Shown here: positions 50,026-58,744 of the stretch, one piece after another
Layout: each line of letters begins with the position of its first letter
Position numbering within the stretch: position 1 is the stretch's first letter
Source of the DNA: UBA2336 sp031395485
Lineage (GTDB): Bacteria > Bacteroidota > Bacteroidia > Cytophagales > Cyclobacteriaceae
Assembly (NCBI GenBank): GCA_031395485.1
Contig: JANNUS010000006.1
Span: forward strand, 62,001-126,000
Direction of reading: 5' to 3'
Length of the DNA stretch: 64,000 nt
Made by a program: the position numbers and the translations under genes
The notes under the pieces: generated by a model
Databases searched by the model: none
Seen by the model: the letters and a program-made list of their open reading frames with translations, nothing else
What the model was told of the DNA's origin: nothing

Positions 50026-52431
50026 TTACAACTCAATAATCACACCAATGGTAGGCAACACCTGCCCGGAAGTATTTTGAATAAATTTCGGTGTATAAAA
50101 TCCCGGATTGCTTCCATCCGGAATAGGAGTACCATTACCATCTTTCACCACATCAATATTATCTTCAAATTTTGTTTGATAGTTGTAAACATTTTGAACA
50201 TCGAAAAAAATATTCAAGGACCACTTCTTAAAAAAGTATTTCTTATCAATGCGCAAGTCTAACTGATGATACGGACTTATTCGCTTGCTGTTGAGTTGGC
50301 TATAATCCTGTATACCGTATGGTCTGACATCCCAGTTCTCCCTGCGAACAGTTTCCTGAACATTATACGGAGTATACGGTGATCCTTCTGTAAACAACCA
50401 GCGTGCTCCAATCTCCCAGTTCTTTCCAAATTTTTTTCCGGCCGTTAAACTCACAAGATGGCGGTTATCCCAGAAGGAAGAAATTAGCTTTTCGTTCTTG
50501 TCTTCAAACTCACTGCGCACCCAGGTATAGGCCAGAATTCCATAAAACCCTTTAAATAACTTTTGCTGAGCCAATACCTCAATGCCATAGCTTCGGCCTT
50601 CGGATGTGGAACTTACCGGTGCATTCCCAATCACCCCAAAATCCGCTCCGAGGTTAGCCAGCGAGATTGAATCTTCTAACAAGAATGGGTACTGATCGTA
50701 AATCTTATAAAACCCTTCCAGTGTTATGCGTGAATTACTTTTCAAATTAAACTCCAGCCCCGACACAATGTGCTTACTTCGAATATACATAACTCCATTT
50801 TCTTTATTATCCAATTCATTGGTAGTTGAGTTTCTGTACCCTAAAACTGTGTAGGGAGGTAGTTGATAATAAATTCCTGTATTGAAGTTTGCGTTTATTG
50901 TTTCATTAATAGCATACGAAACAGAAATTCTTGGAGATAATTGATCGAGCAGATTGCTCATATCACGTGAATAATCATTCGCATCGGCACGAAGGCCCGC
51001 AGAAATAGTAAGTGTATTAAAGAATGTATTACTGATTTGTCCAAATACTCCCCATTTATTAATGGAGACTTGCGTTTCGTAATTGCGCGTTACGGCTCCT
51101 TGCTGGGTTACGATTTTATTAAAGTCCTCTGTACTCAGGTTAGCGAATTCATAACTCACTCCATAATTCAGCTTCCATGTCTTTTTTACCTGATAGTCTT
51201 CAAGTCGTAATTTCGTTTCGGTTTCGCGGGAGTTGTAATCCTGAATGAGATTATTGGGATCGGAACTATCGTTGTCCTTATACTTTATCGCTGAATTATT
51301 CAGTTCGTTACGACTCATTACAACTGAGCTTGTCCCACTCCTCCTAAAACGTTCATACTTTATCCCGATTGTATAATTCCATTGCTCAGACGTTGGGAGT
51401 GCATTTAGAATATATTCAGCTTCCTCCTTATCTTTTTGATTGTCTGCATTACCAGGCGCATCCAGATTTAACGTGAAATCATCAATGGCGCCAATGCCCA
51501 GCAGGGTAATTTGGTTTTTATCATCCAGTTTATACTTGTACTTGAACTGTACATCGTTGTACACGGGTAAAAAAGGCAGGTTAAATATTTTAAATAAAAA
51601 TTGTAAATACGATCGTCTGGCAGAAAATACCAGAGAGGATTTTTTACTCACCGGGCCTTCTACTGTAATTCCCAGATCGGATGCGCCTACAACAGCATTC
51701 ATTGTCCATTTATCATCACGGCCATCCTTTAAATTAAAATCAAATACAGAACTCATGGTATTTCCCCGGTTTGCCGGAAAGGCCCCCGAATAAAAATTTA
51801 CTTCGCGTAACAAATCGACATTGATAATACCTACAGGTCCACCTGACGACCCCTGTGTTTGAAAATGATTGATCACGGGTATCTGAATTCCGTCCAGATA
51901 GAATGTATTCTCGCTTGGAGAACCTCCACGAATAATAATGTCATTCCGAAATGAGGGTGTCGATGCCACCCCGGGCAATGAGCGAATCACTTTTGAAACA
52001 TCACGGTTGCCCCCAGGCATTCGCTTGATTTCGGTAGTCCCAATGGTGCGCAACGAAAGCGGGGATTCATCTGACTTACTAAAAGTATTGCTGGAAGTAA
52101 TAGTTACTTCGTCAAGATTCCGGGCTTCCTCCTCCATAGTGAAGTCGACAATAGCAGCCCGCGCATTCGTTACCTGTATCTCGTATACAATCAATTTTTT
52201 AAATCCAACAAACGTGGCTTCTATATTATAGAGCCCCGCAGGCAGAATAGAAATTGTATAATATCCATTCTCATCACTTTGTGTGCCGAGGGATGTACCC
52301 TGCACAATAATGTTAGCAAATGGAATAGGTTCATTGCCAATTTTATTAGAAACTCGGCCACGGATAGCGATTTGCTGAGCCAACGCCATGCTGGAAACTA
52401 GACTGAGGATAATGATTAATAATTTTTTCAC
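50026..52431 (-). CDS. TonB-dependent receptor with CarboxypepD_reg domain
   Basis: An 801-residue outer-membrane receptor. Signal peptide about 1-19 (MALAQ), CarboxypepD_reg about 22-105 (IRGRVSNKIGNEPIPFANIIV), plug about 110-225 (RMPGGNRDVSKVIRSLPGVASTPSFRNDIIIRGGSPSENTFYLDG), then the barrel. It is a stand-alone receptor with no SusD partner. Only 2 bases separate its end from the convergent homoserine dehydrogenase. Confidence 0.9.
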   Translation of the reverse strand: MKKLLIIILSLVSSMALAQQIAIRGRVSNKIGNEPIPFANIIVQGTSLGTQSDENGYYTISILPAGLYNIEATFVGFKKLIVYEIQVTNARAAIVDFTMEEEARNLDEVTITSSNTFSKSDESPLSLRTIGTTEIKRMPGGNRDVSKVIRSLPGVASTPSFRNDIIIRGGSPSENTFYLDGIQIPVINHFQTQGSSGGPVGIINVDLLREVNFYSGAFPANRGNTMSSVFDFNLKDGRDDKWTMNAVVGASDLGITVEGPVSKKSSLVFSARRSYLQFLFKIFNLPFLPVYNDVQFKYKYKLDDKNQITLLGIGAIDDFTLNLDAPGNADNQKDKEEAEYILNALPTSEQWNYTIGIKYERFRRSGTSSVVMSRNELNNSAIKYKDNDSSDPNNLIQDYNSRETETKLRLEDYQVKKTWKLNYGVSYEFANLSTEDFNKIVTQQGAVTRNYETQVSINKWGVFGQISNTFFNTLTISAGLRADANDYSRDMSNLLDQLSPRISVSYAINETINANFNTGIYYQLPPYTVLGYRNSTTNELDNKENGVMYIRSKHIVSGLEFNLKSNSRITLEGFYKIYDQYPFLLEDSISLANLGADFGVIGNAPVSSTSEGRSYGIEVLAQQKLFKGFYGILAYTWVRSEFEDKNEKLISSFWDNRHLVSLTAGKKFGKNWEIGARWLFTEGSPYTPYNVQETVRRENWDVRPYGIQDYSQLNSKRISPYHQLDLRIDKKYFFKKWSLNIFFDVQNVYNYQTKFEDNIDVVKDGNGTPIPDGSNPGFYTPKFIQNTSGQVLPTIGVIIEL

Positions 52432-52481
52432 TTTGTTAGAACAAGCATATTCAAAAAAGGTTAAAAATCTTTAAAACCGCT

Positions 52482-52489
52482 TATTTTTG
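52482..52489 (+). promoter_or_regulatory. -7 box directly in front of the DUF4286 gene
   Basis: TATTTTTG ends 3 bases before the ATG at 52493; transcription would start about at the initiation codon. Confidence 0.45.
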
Positions 52490-52492
52490 ATC

Positions 52493-52795
52493 ATGTTTCT
52501 ATACAACGTTACCATTGGCATTGATACCGACATTGAACAAGCATGGATAGATTGGATGAAAAACCAGCATATTCCCGATGTTTTAAACACGGGAATGTTT
52601 GTTGACTATAAATTTTATAAAGTACTCCACGACAACAACGATGGTACAATTTCATATTGTGTACAATACTTTGCTACCTCATTAGAACTCGTTGTACAGT
52701 ATCTCGAAGTTTTTGCCCCCGCTATGGCAGAAGAACACCGACAAAAATTTATTGGAAAACATGTTGCCTTCCGTACGCTCCTTGAAGAAATTTAA
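52493..52795 (+). CDS. DUF4286 family protein
   Basis: A 100-residue protein of the DUF4286 family (MFLYNVTIGIDTDIEQAWIDWM, IPDVLNTGMFVDYKFYKVL), with a ferredoxin-like fold predicted for the family; function unknown. The upstream TTG at 52487 overlaps the -7 box, so the ATG at 52493 is the likely start. It is convergent with the GNAT gene. Confidence 0.85.
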   Translation: MFLYNVTIGIDTDIEQAWIDWMKNQHIPDVLNTGMFVDYKFYKVLHDNNDGTISYCVQYFATSLELVVQYLEVFAPAMAEEHRQKFIGKHVAFRTLLEEI

Positions 52796-52801
52796 GCGCT
52801 A

Positions 52802-53284
52802 TTATTTCTGTAAGATATTCTTAATGTCATTAATTTCCAGACTACAGTTAATCCACTCTCCATCCAGCTTAGCACTATAATATTTTTTATAAAAATTGAT
52901 TGCGGGCTCGTTCCACTCTAATACCTGCCACAACATACCTGTACACTGTTCGTCCAATGCATGTTGCATCGTACGATCAAAAAGCAGCTTGCCAATTCCG
53001 CTGCCTCTTTCCTTTTCTGTTACAATAATATCTTCGAGGTACAATCGCTTCCCTTTCCAGGTCGAGTATCTCCAATAGTAAATAGAAATTCCTACAATGC
53101 CCTTTTCATTCTCCGCTACAAAAAGTCCGTAGATCGGATTGGCTCCAAAGCCGTCTTTCTCCATCCGTTCAACGGTATTAGTCACTTCGTGTGGTGCGCG
53201 TTCGTATAATGCTAACTCCTTAACAAGTTCCAATACGCTGGGTAAATCTGCTTTTGTACCAACCCTGATATTTATATTCGACAT
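52802..53284 (-). CDS. GNAT-family N-acetyltransferase
   Basis: A 160-residue GNAT. The acetyl-CoA loop is in YLEDIIVTEKERGSGIGKLLFD, with the R/QxxGxG/A motif, and the C-terminal NEPAINFYKKYYSAK helps define the subfamily. The ATG at 53284 (MSNINIRVG) is preferred to the one 15 bases upstream because it fits the common start of spermidine/diamine-like GNATs. Substrate not determined. Confidence 0.88.
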   Translation of the reverse strand: MSNINIRVGTKADLPSVLELVKELALYERAPHEVTNTVERMEKDGFGANPIYGLFVAENEKGIVGISIYYWRYSTWKGKRLYLEDIIVTEKERGSGIGKLLFDRTMQHALDEQCTGMLWQVLEWNEPAINFYKKYYSAKLDGEWINCSLEINDIKNILQK

Positions 53285-53390
53285 GGCATTTACTTTCAAT
53301 TGGCTAAAATTAAGGGCTTTCCTTGATTTGGCTATATCAGGGCTTTGTTTTCTTGGGCTTATTCAACTGTTCTCTTACTTTTAGTATCAA

Positions 53391-54227
53391 ATGATGAACA
53401 TGAAAAACTGTATTATTTGTGTACTGCTATTATTGGCGCACGTTGGGGTTAGCCAAAAATATACGGGCGACAGTTGGGCAAAAGTAAAAGCCAACGGTGG
53501 TACGCTTACCGTATTTTACTATGAACAAGCAGGTCTTATTTATGAGGAAGATGGCCAGGTAAAGGGTGCTTGCGCAGATTTATTAGCAGAATTTAAAGCC
53601 TTCGTACAAAAGAAATACGGGAAAACACTTGCGATTACGTATGCAGGCAAGGAGCCCGTCTTCTCAGAATTTTTAATCCAAGCGCAAAATTGCAAAGATG
53701 TCTTAGGTGTAACCAATGTAACTATTACCGAGGAACGTAAAAAACTGGTGAAGTTTACACCAGCATTTTTATCTAATCCGGTTGTTATGATCACACATAA
53801 AGATGCACCAACATTGCTGGGGCTTTCTGAAATAGGTGAAAAATTCAAAGGCTACTCTGCTGAAGTAATAGCCGGAAGTACACATACCAAACACATCGAT
53901 CGAATAAAAAAAGAATATATTTCTACATTAAAAATATCGTATGGGCCTTCTGGTGGCGCGATTCTAAAAAAATTATCCACTAACCCCAAACTCTTTACAA
54001 TCCTTGATTTCACAGAATACATTGACGCTACCCGAAAAAACTTACCTGTAAAAAGACAAAATATTGAATTTGGAGCAGCGGAAGAACTAGCCTTTATCAT
54101 GCACAAACAAAGTGATTGGGACGCGGTGTGGAAAGAATTTATGACTCCCGAATATCGCAGAAGCGTTAAGTATCGTAAAATAATTGCCAACAACCTGGGA
54201 ACTGCTTTTTTAAGTATTCTTAAATAA
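53391..54227 (+). CDS. Exported solute-binding-like protein (SBP_bac_3 fold)
   Basis: A 278-residue protein with a signal peptide (about 1-21, HVGVSQ) and a periplasmic amino-acid-binding-protein type domain (about 35-260). FYYEQAGLIYEEDGQVKGACADLL and VTNVTITEERKKLVKFTPAFLSNPVV match this fold. There is no ABC permease nearby, so it may be an orphan binding protein or an extracytoplasmic sensor domain. Three ATG codons at 53391, 53394 and 53400 are all possible starts. Confidence 0.8.
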   Translation: MMNMKNCIICVLLLLAHVGVSQKYTGDSWAKVKANGGTLTVFYYEQAGLIYEEDGQVKGACADLLAEFKAFVQKKYGKTLAITYAGKEPVFSEFLIQAQNCKDVLGVTNVTITEERKKLVKFTPAFLSNPVVMITHKDAPTLLGLSEIGEKFKGYSAEVIAGSTHTKHIDRIKKEYISTLKISYGPSGGAILKKLSTNPKLFTILDFTEYIDATRKNLPVKRQNIEFGAAEELAFIMHKQSDWDAVWKEFMTPEYRRSVKYRKIIANNLGTAFLSILK

Positions 54228-54239
54228 ATCTTTAAGAAT

Positions 54240-55514
54240 CTAGTTTATCAAATCAAACCCCGTATACGGTATCAGCACTTTCGGAATATTGATTCCATTG
54301 GCTGTTTGATTATTCTCCAGTATGGCAGCCACAATACGAGGAAGAGCCAACGCACTTCCGTTAAGTGTATGCAGTAATTGAGTTTTCCCTTCTTTGTTTT
54401 TGTAACGAAGTTTTAACCTACTTGCCTGAAAAGTTTCAAAATTACTAACCGAGCTTACTTCGAGCCACCGCTGCTGTGCGGCAGAATATACTTCCATGTC
54501 GTAAGTCATGGCTGCGTTAAAGCCCATGTCGCCCCCGCATAACAGAAGTTTGCGATAAGGCAATTCCAATTTTTCTAAAAGGCCTTGCACGTGTAAACTC
54601 ATTTCTTCCAAAACATTGTAGGAGTCTTCTGGCCGCGTGATTTGCACGATTTCAATTTTATCAAATTGATGAAGTCGGTTTAATCCTCGAACATGTGCTC
54701 CCCAACTTCCTGCCTCTCTGCGAAAGCAAGGTGTATAGCCAGCATTTTTTATTGGTAGTTCATCTTCACTTACCATTACATCACGATACAAATTCGTAAT
54801 GGGCACTTCCGCGGTGGGAATCAAATACAGTTTATCTTCTCCAATAAAATACATTTGCCCTTCCTTATCCGGAAGTTGACCGGTTCCATATCCGGATGCC
54901 TCATTTACTACTATCGGGGGTTGAATTTCTGTATAGCCCTTTTGATCGGCTTCGTTCAAGAAAAAATTGATTAATGCGCGTTGAAGCTTAGCACCCTTTC
55001 CCTTATACACGGGAAACCCAGCCCCTGCGATTTTTACTCCCAGATCAAAATTTATAATGTCGTATTTCTTGATAAGCTCCCAATGAGGCAATGAACCCTT
55101 GTGTAATGTTGGTATTTCGCCATGCTGAAAAAGGTTGATATTTTCTTCCGGGCTTTTACCAAGGGGTACTTTTTCATGCGGCACGTTGGGGATTTTATAC
55201 AAGTGTTGTTGTAGTTGTGCCTCATATCCCGTTAAGTCGTCTTCATGTTTTTTAATAAGCTCCTTATCTTTTGCAACGGCCTCTCGTAATGTTGTCGCCT
55301 CATCTTTCTTTCCTGATTTCATTAACTCGCCAACTAGCCTAGAGTCTGTATTTGACTTCGCTTTCAGGTGATCCGCTAGCTTTTGGGTGTCTTTCCGCTT
55401 ACCATCCAAATCAATTGCTATGTCAATCAGTTCCTCAACATTTTTGAGCCCTCTTTTCTTAAGGCCTGCTATTACTTTTTCTTTTTGTTCGCGTATCGTG
55501 GCAACCTGAAGCAT
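54240..55514 (-). CDS. serS: Seryl-tRNA synthetase
   Basis: A 424-residue class II synthetase charging tRNA-Ser. The N-terminal helical arm is about 1-105, motif 2 is in CFRREAGSWGAHVRGLNRLHQFDKIE, motif 3 in LNGSALALPRIVAAILENNQ, and the serine-binding TAEVPITNL is intact. Length and order are those of the bacterial enzyme. It stands alone, convergent with the binding-protein gene. Confidence 0.97.
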   Translation of the reverse strand: MLQVATIREQKEKVIAGLKKRGLKNVEELIDIAIDLDGKRKDTQKLADHLKAKSNTDSRLVGELMKSGKKDEATTLREAVAKDKELIKKHEDDLTGYEAQLQQHLYKIPNVPHEKVPLGKSPEENINLFQHGEIPTLHKGSLPHWELIKKYDIINFDLGVKIAGAGFPVYKGKGAKLQRALINFFLNEADQKGYTEIQPPIVVNEASGYGTGQLPDKEGQMYFIGEDKLYLIPTAEVPITNLYRDVMVSEDELPIKNAGYTPCFRREAGSWGAHVRGLNRLHQFDKIEIVQITRPEDSYNVLEEMSLHVQGLLEKLELPYRKLLLCGGDMGFNAAMTYDMEVYSAAQQRWLEVSSVSNFETFQASRLKLRYKNKEGKTQLLHTLNGSALALPRIVAAILENNQTANGINIPKVLIPYTGFDLIN

Positions 55515-55797
55515 AGTTTCGTTTATGAAAGTATCTGTAAAATTAGTTTTTTGAGCGGACTGAGAGTTTTCTTAGCCACAATTTCTTAACAATTATTTGA
55601 TTGTATTCAATTTTGCCCTATACTTGCAACATCATCGGCCTCCTTACAGGCCTCTCGATATAGATAAAATCCTTGCCCTGCTATAATATTAAGTAACTCG
55701 TGTTCCAATTCTTTTGAATTCATTCAACCGTAATTTCAATTACTCCTCGTTTTAATAAATCAACTTTAAGTCTAACCTCAAATTACTTTTTAGTACC

Positions 55798-57351
55798 ATG
55801 TACACAATTGACGATCTCAATGTCAAGCTTCTTTCCGAACTGAAAGACATCGCTGAGCAGATGGGTGTGAAAAACGCCAAAAAACTTTCCAAGCAAGAGC
55901 TGGTTTATAAAATCCTCGATCAGCAAGCTGTGAGTGACGAAACTCCCGACACAAAAAAAACTACACCTTCACCTGAAGGCCGTACGCTGCGACCTCGTAA
56001 GCGAGAAAACGTGGCGCCAAAAGCTGACAAAGATTTATCTTCCGATGAGCTTATTGAATCCATTAATGTAGACTTCGATTCCTCCGTTACGCGCTTTGAG
56101 GAACCAACACCAGAGCAATCACAAGAACCGCAACCACCGAGGCAAGATGTTATACAGGAACCTCGAGAGCCAAGAGAGCAACGGGAGCCAAGAGAAGAAA
56201 GAACACCACAACAAGTCAGGCCTAACATAAAAGATTTTGACGGATCAATCGGCAATGAAGGTGTGTTGGAAATCATGCAGGATGGGTATGGATTCCTCCG
56301 CTCATCCGATTATAACTACCTCGCAAGCCCGGATGATATTTATGTCTCCCCTTCACAAATAAAATTATTCGGATTAAAAACCGGTGATACTGTTAAAGGT
56401 CTCATTCGCCCTCCGAAAGAAGGCGAAAAATATTTCGCTTTACTAAAAGTAGAATCTGTTAACGGAAAAACTACAGAAGAAATTCGTGACCGTGTTGCCT
56501 TCGAATACCTTACTCCGCTTTTCCCGGAGGAAAAACTAAAACTCAGTACAACTGGCGATAATATGTCTACGCGTATTCTCGATTTGTTTTGCCCAATTGG
56601 TAAAGGACAACGGGGTATGATTGTAGCCCAGCCTAAAACAGGTAAAACAGTATTGCTAAAAAGCATCGCGAATGCTATCGCAGAAAACCATCCAGAGGTT
56701 TATCTATTAGTTCTATTAATTGATGAGCGTCCAGAAGAGGTTACCGATATGGCGCGCAGTGTAAAAGCCGAAGTAATTGCTTCAACCTTCGATGAACAAG
56801 CTGAACGCCACGTAAAAATTGCCTCCATAGTATTGGAGAAAGCAAAACGTATGGTCGAATGCGGTCACGATGTAGTGATCTTGCTTGATTCCATCACCCG
56901 ATTGGCTCGTGCATACAACACCGTTGTTCCTTCTTCCGGCAAAATTCTTTCCGGTGGTGTAGACGCTAACGCACTACATAAGCCTAAACGCTTCTTCGGT
57001 GCTGCACGTAATATTGAAAATGGCGGCTCGCTAACCATTATTGCAACTGCACTTATCGAAACGGGTTCTAAAATGGACGAAGTTATCTTTGAAGAATTTA
57101 AAGGAACGGGCAATATGGAATTGGTGCTTGATCGCAAGCTAGCCAACAAACGTGTTTATCCTGCCATTGACGTTACAGCTTCTGGCACAAGACGTGAAGA
57201 CTTATTATTAAAAGAAGAAGAACTGCAACGCGTTTGGATTCTACGCAAATACATGGCCGATATGAACAGTAATGAGGCCATGGAATTGCTACTAAACAGA
57301 ATGAAAGGAACTCGTAACAACAATGAATTCTTGTTGTCAATGAACGGGTAA
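55798..57351 (+). CDS. rho: Transcription termination factor Rho
   Basis: A 517-residue Rho. N-terminal helix domain (about 1-45, KLLSELKDIAEQMG), a long charged proline/arginine-rich linker (about 46-140) absent from E. coli Rho, the cold-shock RNA-binding domain (about 145-225, GVLEIMQDGYGFLRS), and the hexameric ATPase with Walker A QPKTGKT and DERPEEVTDM. The C-terminal R-loop and arginine finger region is complete. The 283-bp leader upstream (55515-55797) shows no gene or clear hairpin; it may take part in autoregulation. A strong terminator follows. Confidence 0.95.
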   Translation: MYTIDDLNVKLLSELKDIAEQMGVKNAKKLSKQELVYKILDQQAVSDETPDTKKTTPSPEGRTLRPRKRENVAPKADKDLSSDELIESINVDFDSSVTRFEEPTPEQSQEPQPPRQDVIQEPREPREQREPREERTPQQVRPNIKDFDGSIGNEGVLEIMQDGYGFLRSSDYNYLASPDDIYVSPSQIKLFGLKTGDTVKGLIRPPKEGEKYFALLKVESVNGKTTEEIRDRVAFEYLTPLFPEEKLKLSTTGDNMSTRILDLFCPIGKGQRGMIVAQPKTGKTVLLKSIANAIAENHPEVYLLVLLIDERPEEVTDMARSVKAEVIASTFDEQAERHVKIASIVLEKAKRMVECGHDVVILLDSITRLARAYNTVVPSSGKILSGGVDANALHKPKRFFGAARNIENGGSLTIIATALIETGSKMDEVIFEEFKGTGNMELVLDRKLANKRVYPAIDVTASGTRREDLLLKEEELQRVWILRKYMADMNSNEAMELLLNRMKGTRNNNEFLLSMNG

Positions 57352-57371
57352 TCCTATTCTATTTCATATTT

Positions 57372-57403
57372 AAAAACCGCCTCGATAGCTGAGGCGGTTT
57401 TTT
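57372..57403 (+). terminator. Rho-independent terminator after rho
   Basis: AAAAACCGCCTC (57372-57383) and GAGGCGGTTTTT (57391-57402) form a 12-bp stem with T run, 21 bases after the stop codon. Confidence 0.9.
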
Positions 57404-57471
57404 ATTTTAGCAATAATCTTGGGATGTGGATGAACGTCCAGCAATTACGATAATCATTCCTGCGAACATCG

Positions 57472-58731
57472 TTAAGAAGATTTTTCCTTCTTATCATGAA
57501 ATGCGCCCTTAAATTTAGGATCATCCTTCTTCTTCTGCTCGTCTATTTCTCGAGCCATGGCCTGAGCCTCTTCAAAAGAAGTTTTTGCAATATCTAAGTC
57601 CGAGGGTAATTCCTTAACTGTAATTTTTTCTCGAATCAGTTTTTCAATTTTTTTAATGTGATACTCTTCTGGTTTAGTCACCAATGTAATCGCTATCCCT
57701 TCCTGAAATGCGCGTCCTGTTCTCCCAATGCGGTGTACATAATCTTCATACAACCCAGGTACATCAAAATTGATAACATGCGAAACTTTTGTCACATCAA
57801 TTCCCCGTGATGTAACATCTGTGGTTACAAGCACTCGCAACCCTCCTTCCTTAAATTCATTCACCGCATTAATGCGTGTGTTTTGACCCTTGTTAGAGTG
57901 TACAACTTTTACAGAACCCAGTCCCTTTCGGTCGATATACTTATATACCGCATCTGCATTTGCTTTGGTTTTGGCAAAAATCATGACCCGATTGAATTTT
58001 TCGCGATCCTGCAACAAGTATTCAATGAAATTAATTTTTGTTTTCAAGTTTGGCAGGTGATACAGCATCTGCTCGACTTGGCGCGCAACAGTTGCCTGAG
58101 GTGTGATCTCTATCTTTATTGGGAACTCTAAAAAATCAGCGGATAGTTTTTCAACTTTTTCAGGAAAAGTTGCTGAGAATAGAAGATTTTGTCGCTTGAG
58201 TGGAATCACTTCAAAGATTTTTCGCAACTGACGCATAAAGCCCATGTCCATCATACGATCAGCCTCATCAATAACCAACGTTTTTATTTGTTTTATCGGC
58301 AAGGCGTTCATCAGGTAAAGCTCCATAAACCGCCCCGGAGTAGTCACTAAAATATCAACTCCCTTTTTAATCGCTTCTATTTGCGGCTTTATGCCAACTC
58401 CACCAAAAATTGGTAAAATTCTAATATCCGTATACTTGGCAAGCTGAACAGCATGCTCCGCAATTTGCAGCGTAAGCTCTTTTGTGGGAACCAATATTAC
58501 GGCCCGTGGATCTTCACCCTGCGCATATTTTACTTTCATCAATAACGGCAATAAATACGCTGCCGTTTTGCCTGTTCCGGTTTGGGCAATCCCAATTACT
58601 TCTTGCCCGCCTAAAATAATAGGAATGCTTTTTTTTTGGATTTCGGTTGGATTCTCAAAGCCTACATCACGTATCGCATCCAGCAACTGCCGATTTAGTT
58701 TGAATTGCTCGAATGTTGATTCTTCTTTCAC
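57472..58731 (-). CDS. DEAD-box RNA helicase
   Basis: A 419-residue helicase from a GTG at 58731. Motifs Q, I (AQTGTGKT), Ia (PTKELTLQ), II (DEAD), III (SAT), and VI (HRIGRTGR) are all present, so it should be an active ATP-dependent RNA helicase of the RhlE/DeaD type. A frame extension to an ATG at 58791 adds 20 residues, but a -7 box at 58770-58777 would lie within it; GTG at 58731 also leaves room for the divergent gene. C-terminus is short, basic and without extra domain. Confidence 0.93.
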   Translation of the reverse strand: MKEESTFEQFKLNRQLLDAIRDVGFENPTEIQKKSIPIILGGQEVIGIAQTGTGKTAAYLLPLLMKVKYAQGEDPRAVILVPTKELTLQIAEHAVQLAKYTDIRILPIFGGVGIKPQIEAIKKGVDILVTTPGRFMELYLMNALPIKQIKTLVIDEADRMMDMGFMRQLRKIFEVIPLKRQNLLFSATFPEKVEKLSADFLEFPIKIEITPQATVARQVEQMLYHLPNLKTKINFIEYLLQDREKFNRVMIFAKTKANADAVYKYIDRKGLGSVKVVHSNKGQNTRINAVNEFKEGGLRVLVTTDVTSRGIDVTKVSHVINFDVPGLYEDYVHRIGRTGRAFQEGIAITLVTKPEEYHIKKIEKLIREKITVKELPSDLDIAKTSFEEAQAMAREIDEQKKKDDPKFKGAFHDKKEKSS

Positions 58732-58739
58732 TAATTTTG
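58732..58739 (+). promoter_or_regulatory. -7 box of the dihydroorotase gene
   Basis: TAATTTTG ends 5 bases before the GTG start at 58745 and begins just after the helicase GTG start on the other strand. Confidence 0.45.
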
Positions 58740-58744
58740 ATTCC

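Noticed and set aside
58484..58744. 87-residue N-terminal extension of dihydroorotase
   Set aside because: It runs antisense through the helicase gene; residues before the GTG match no amidohydrolase.
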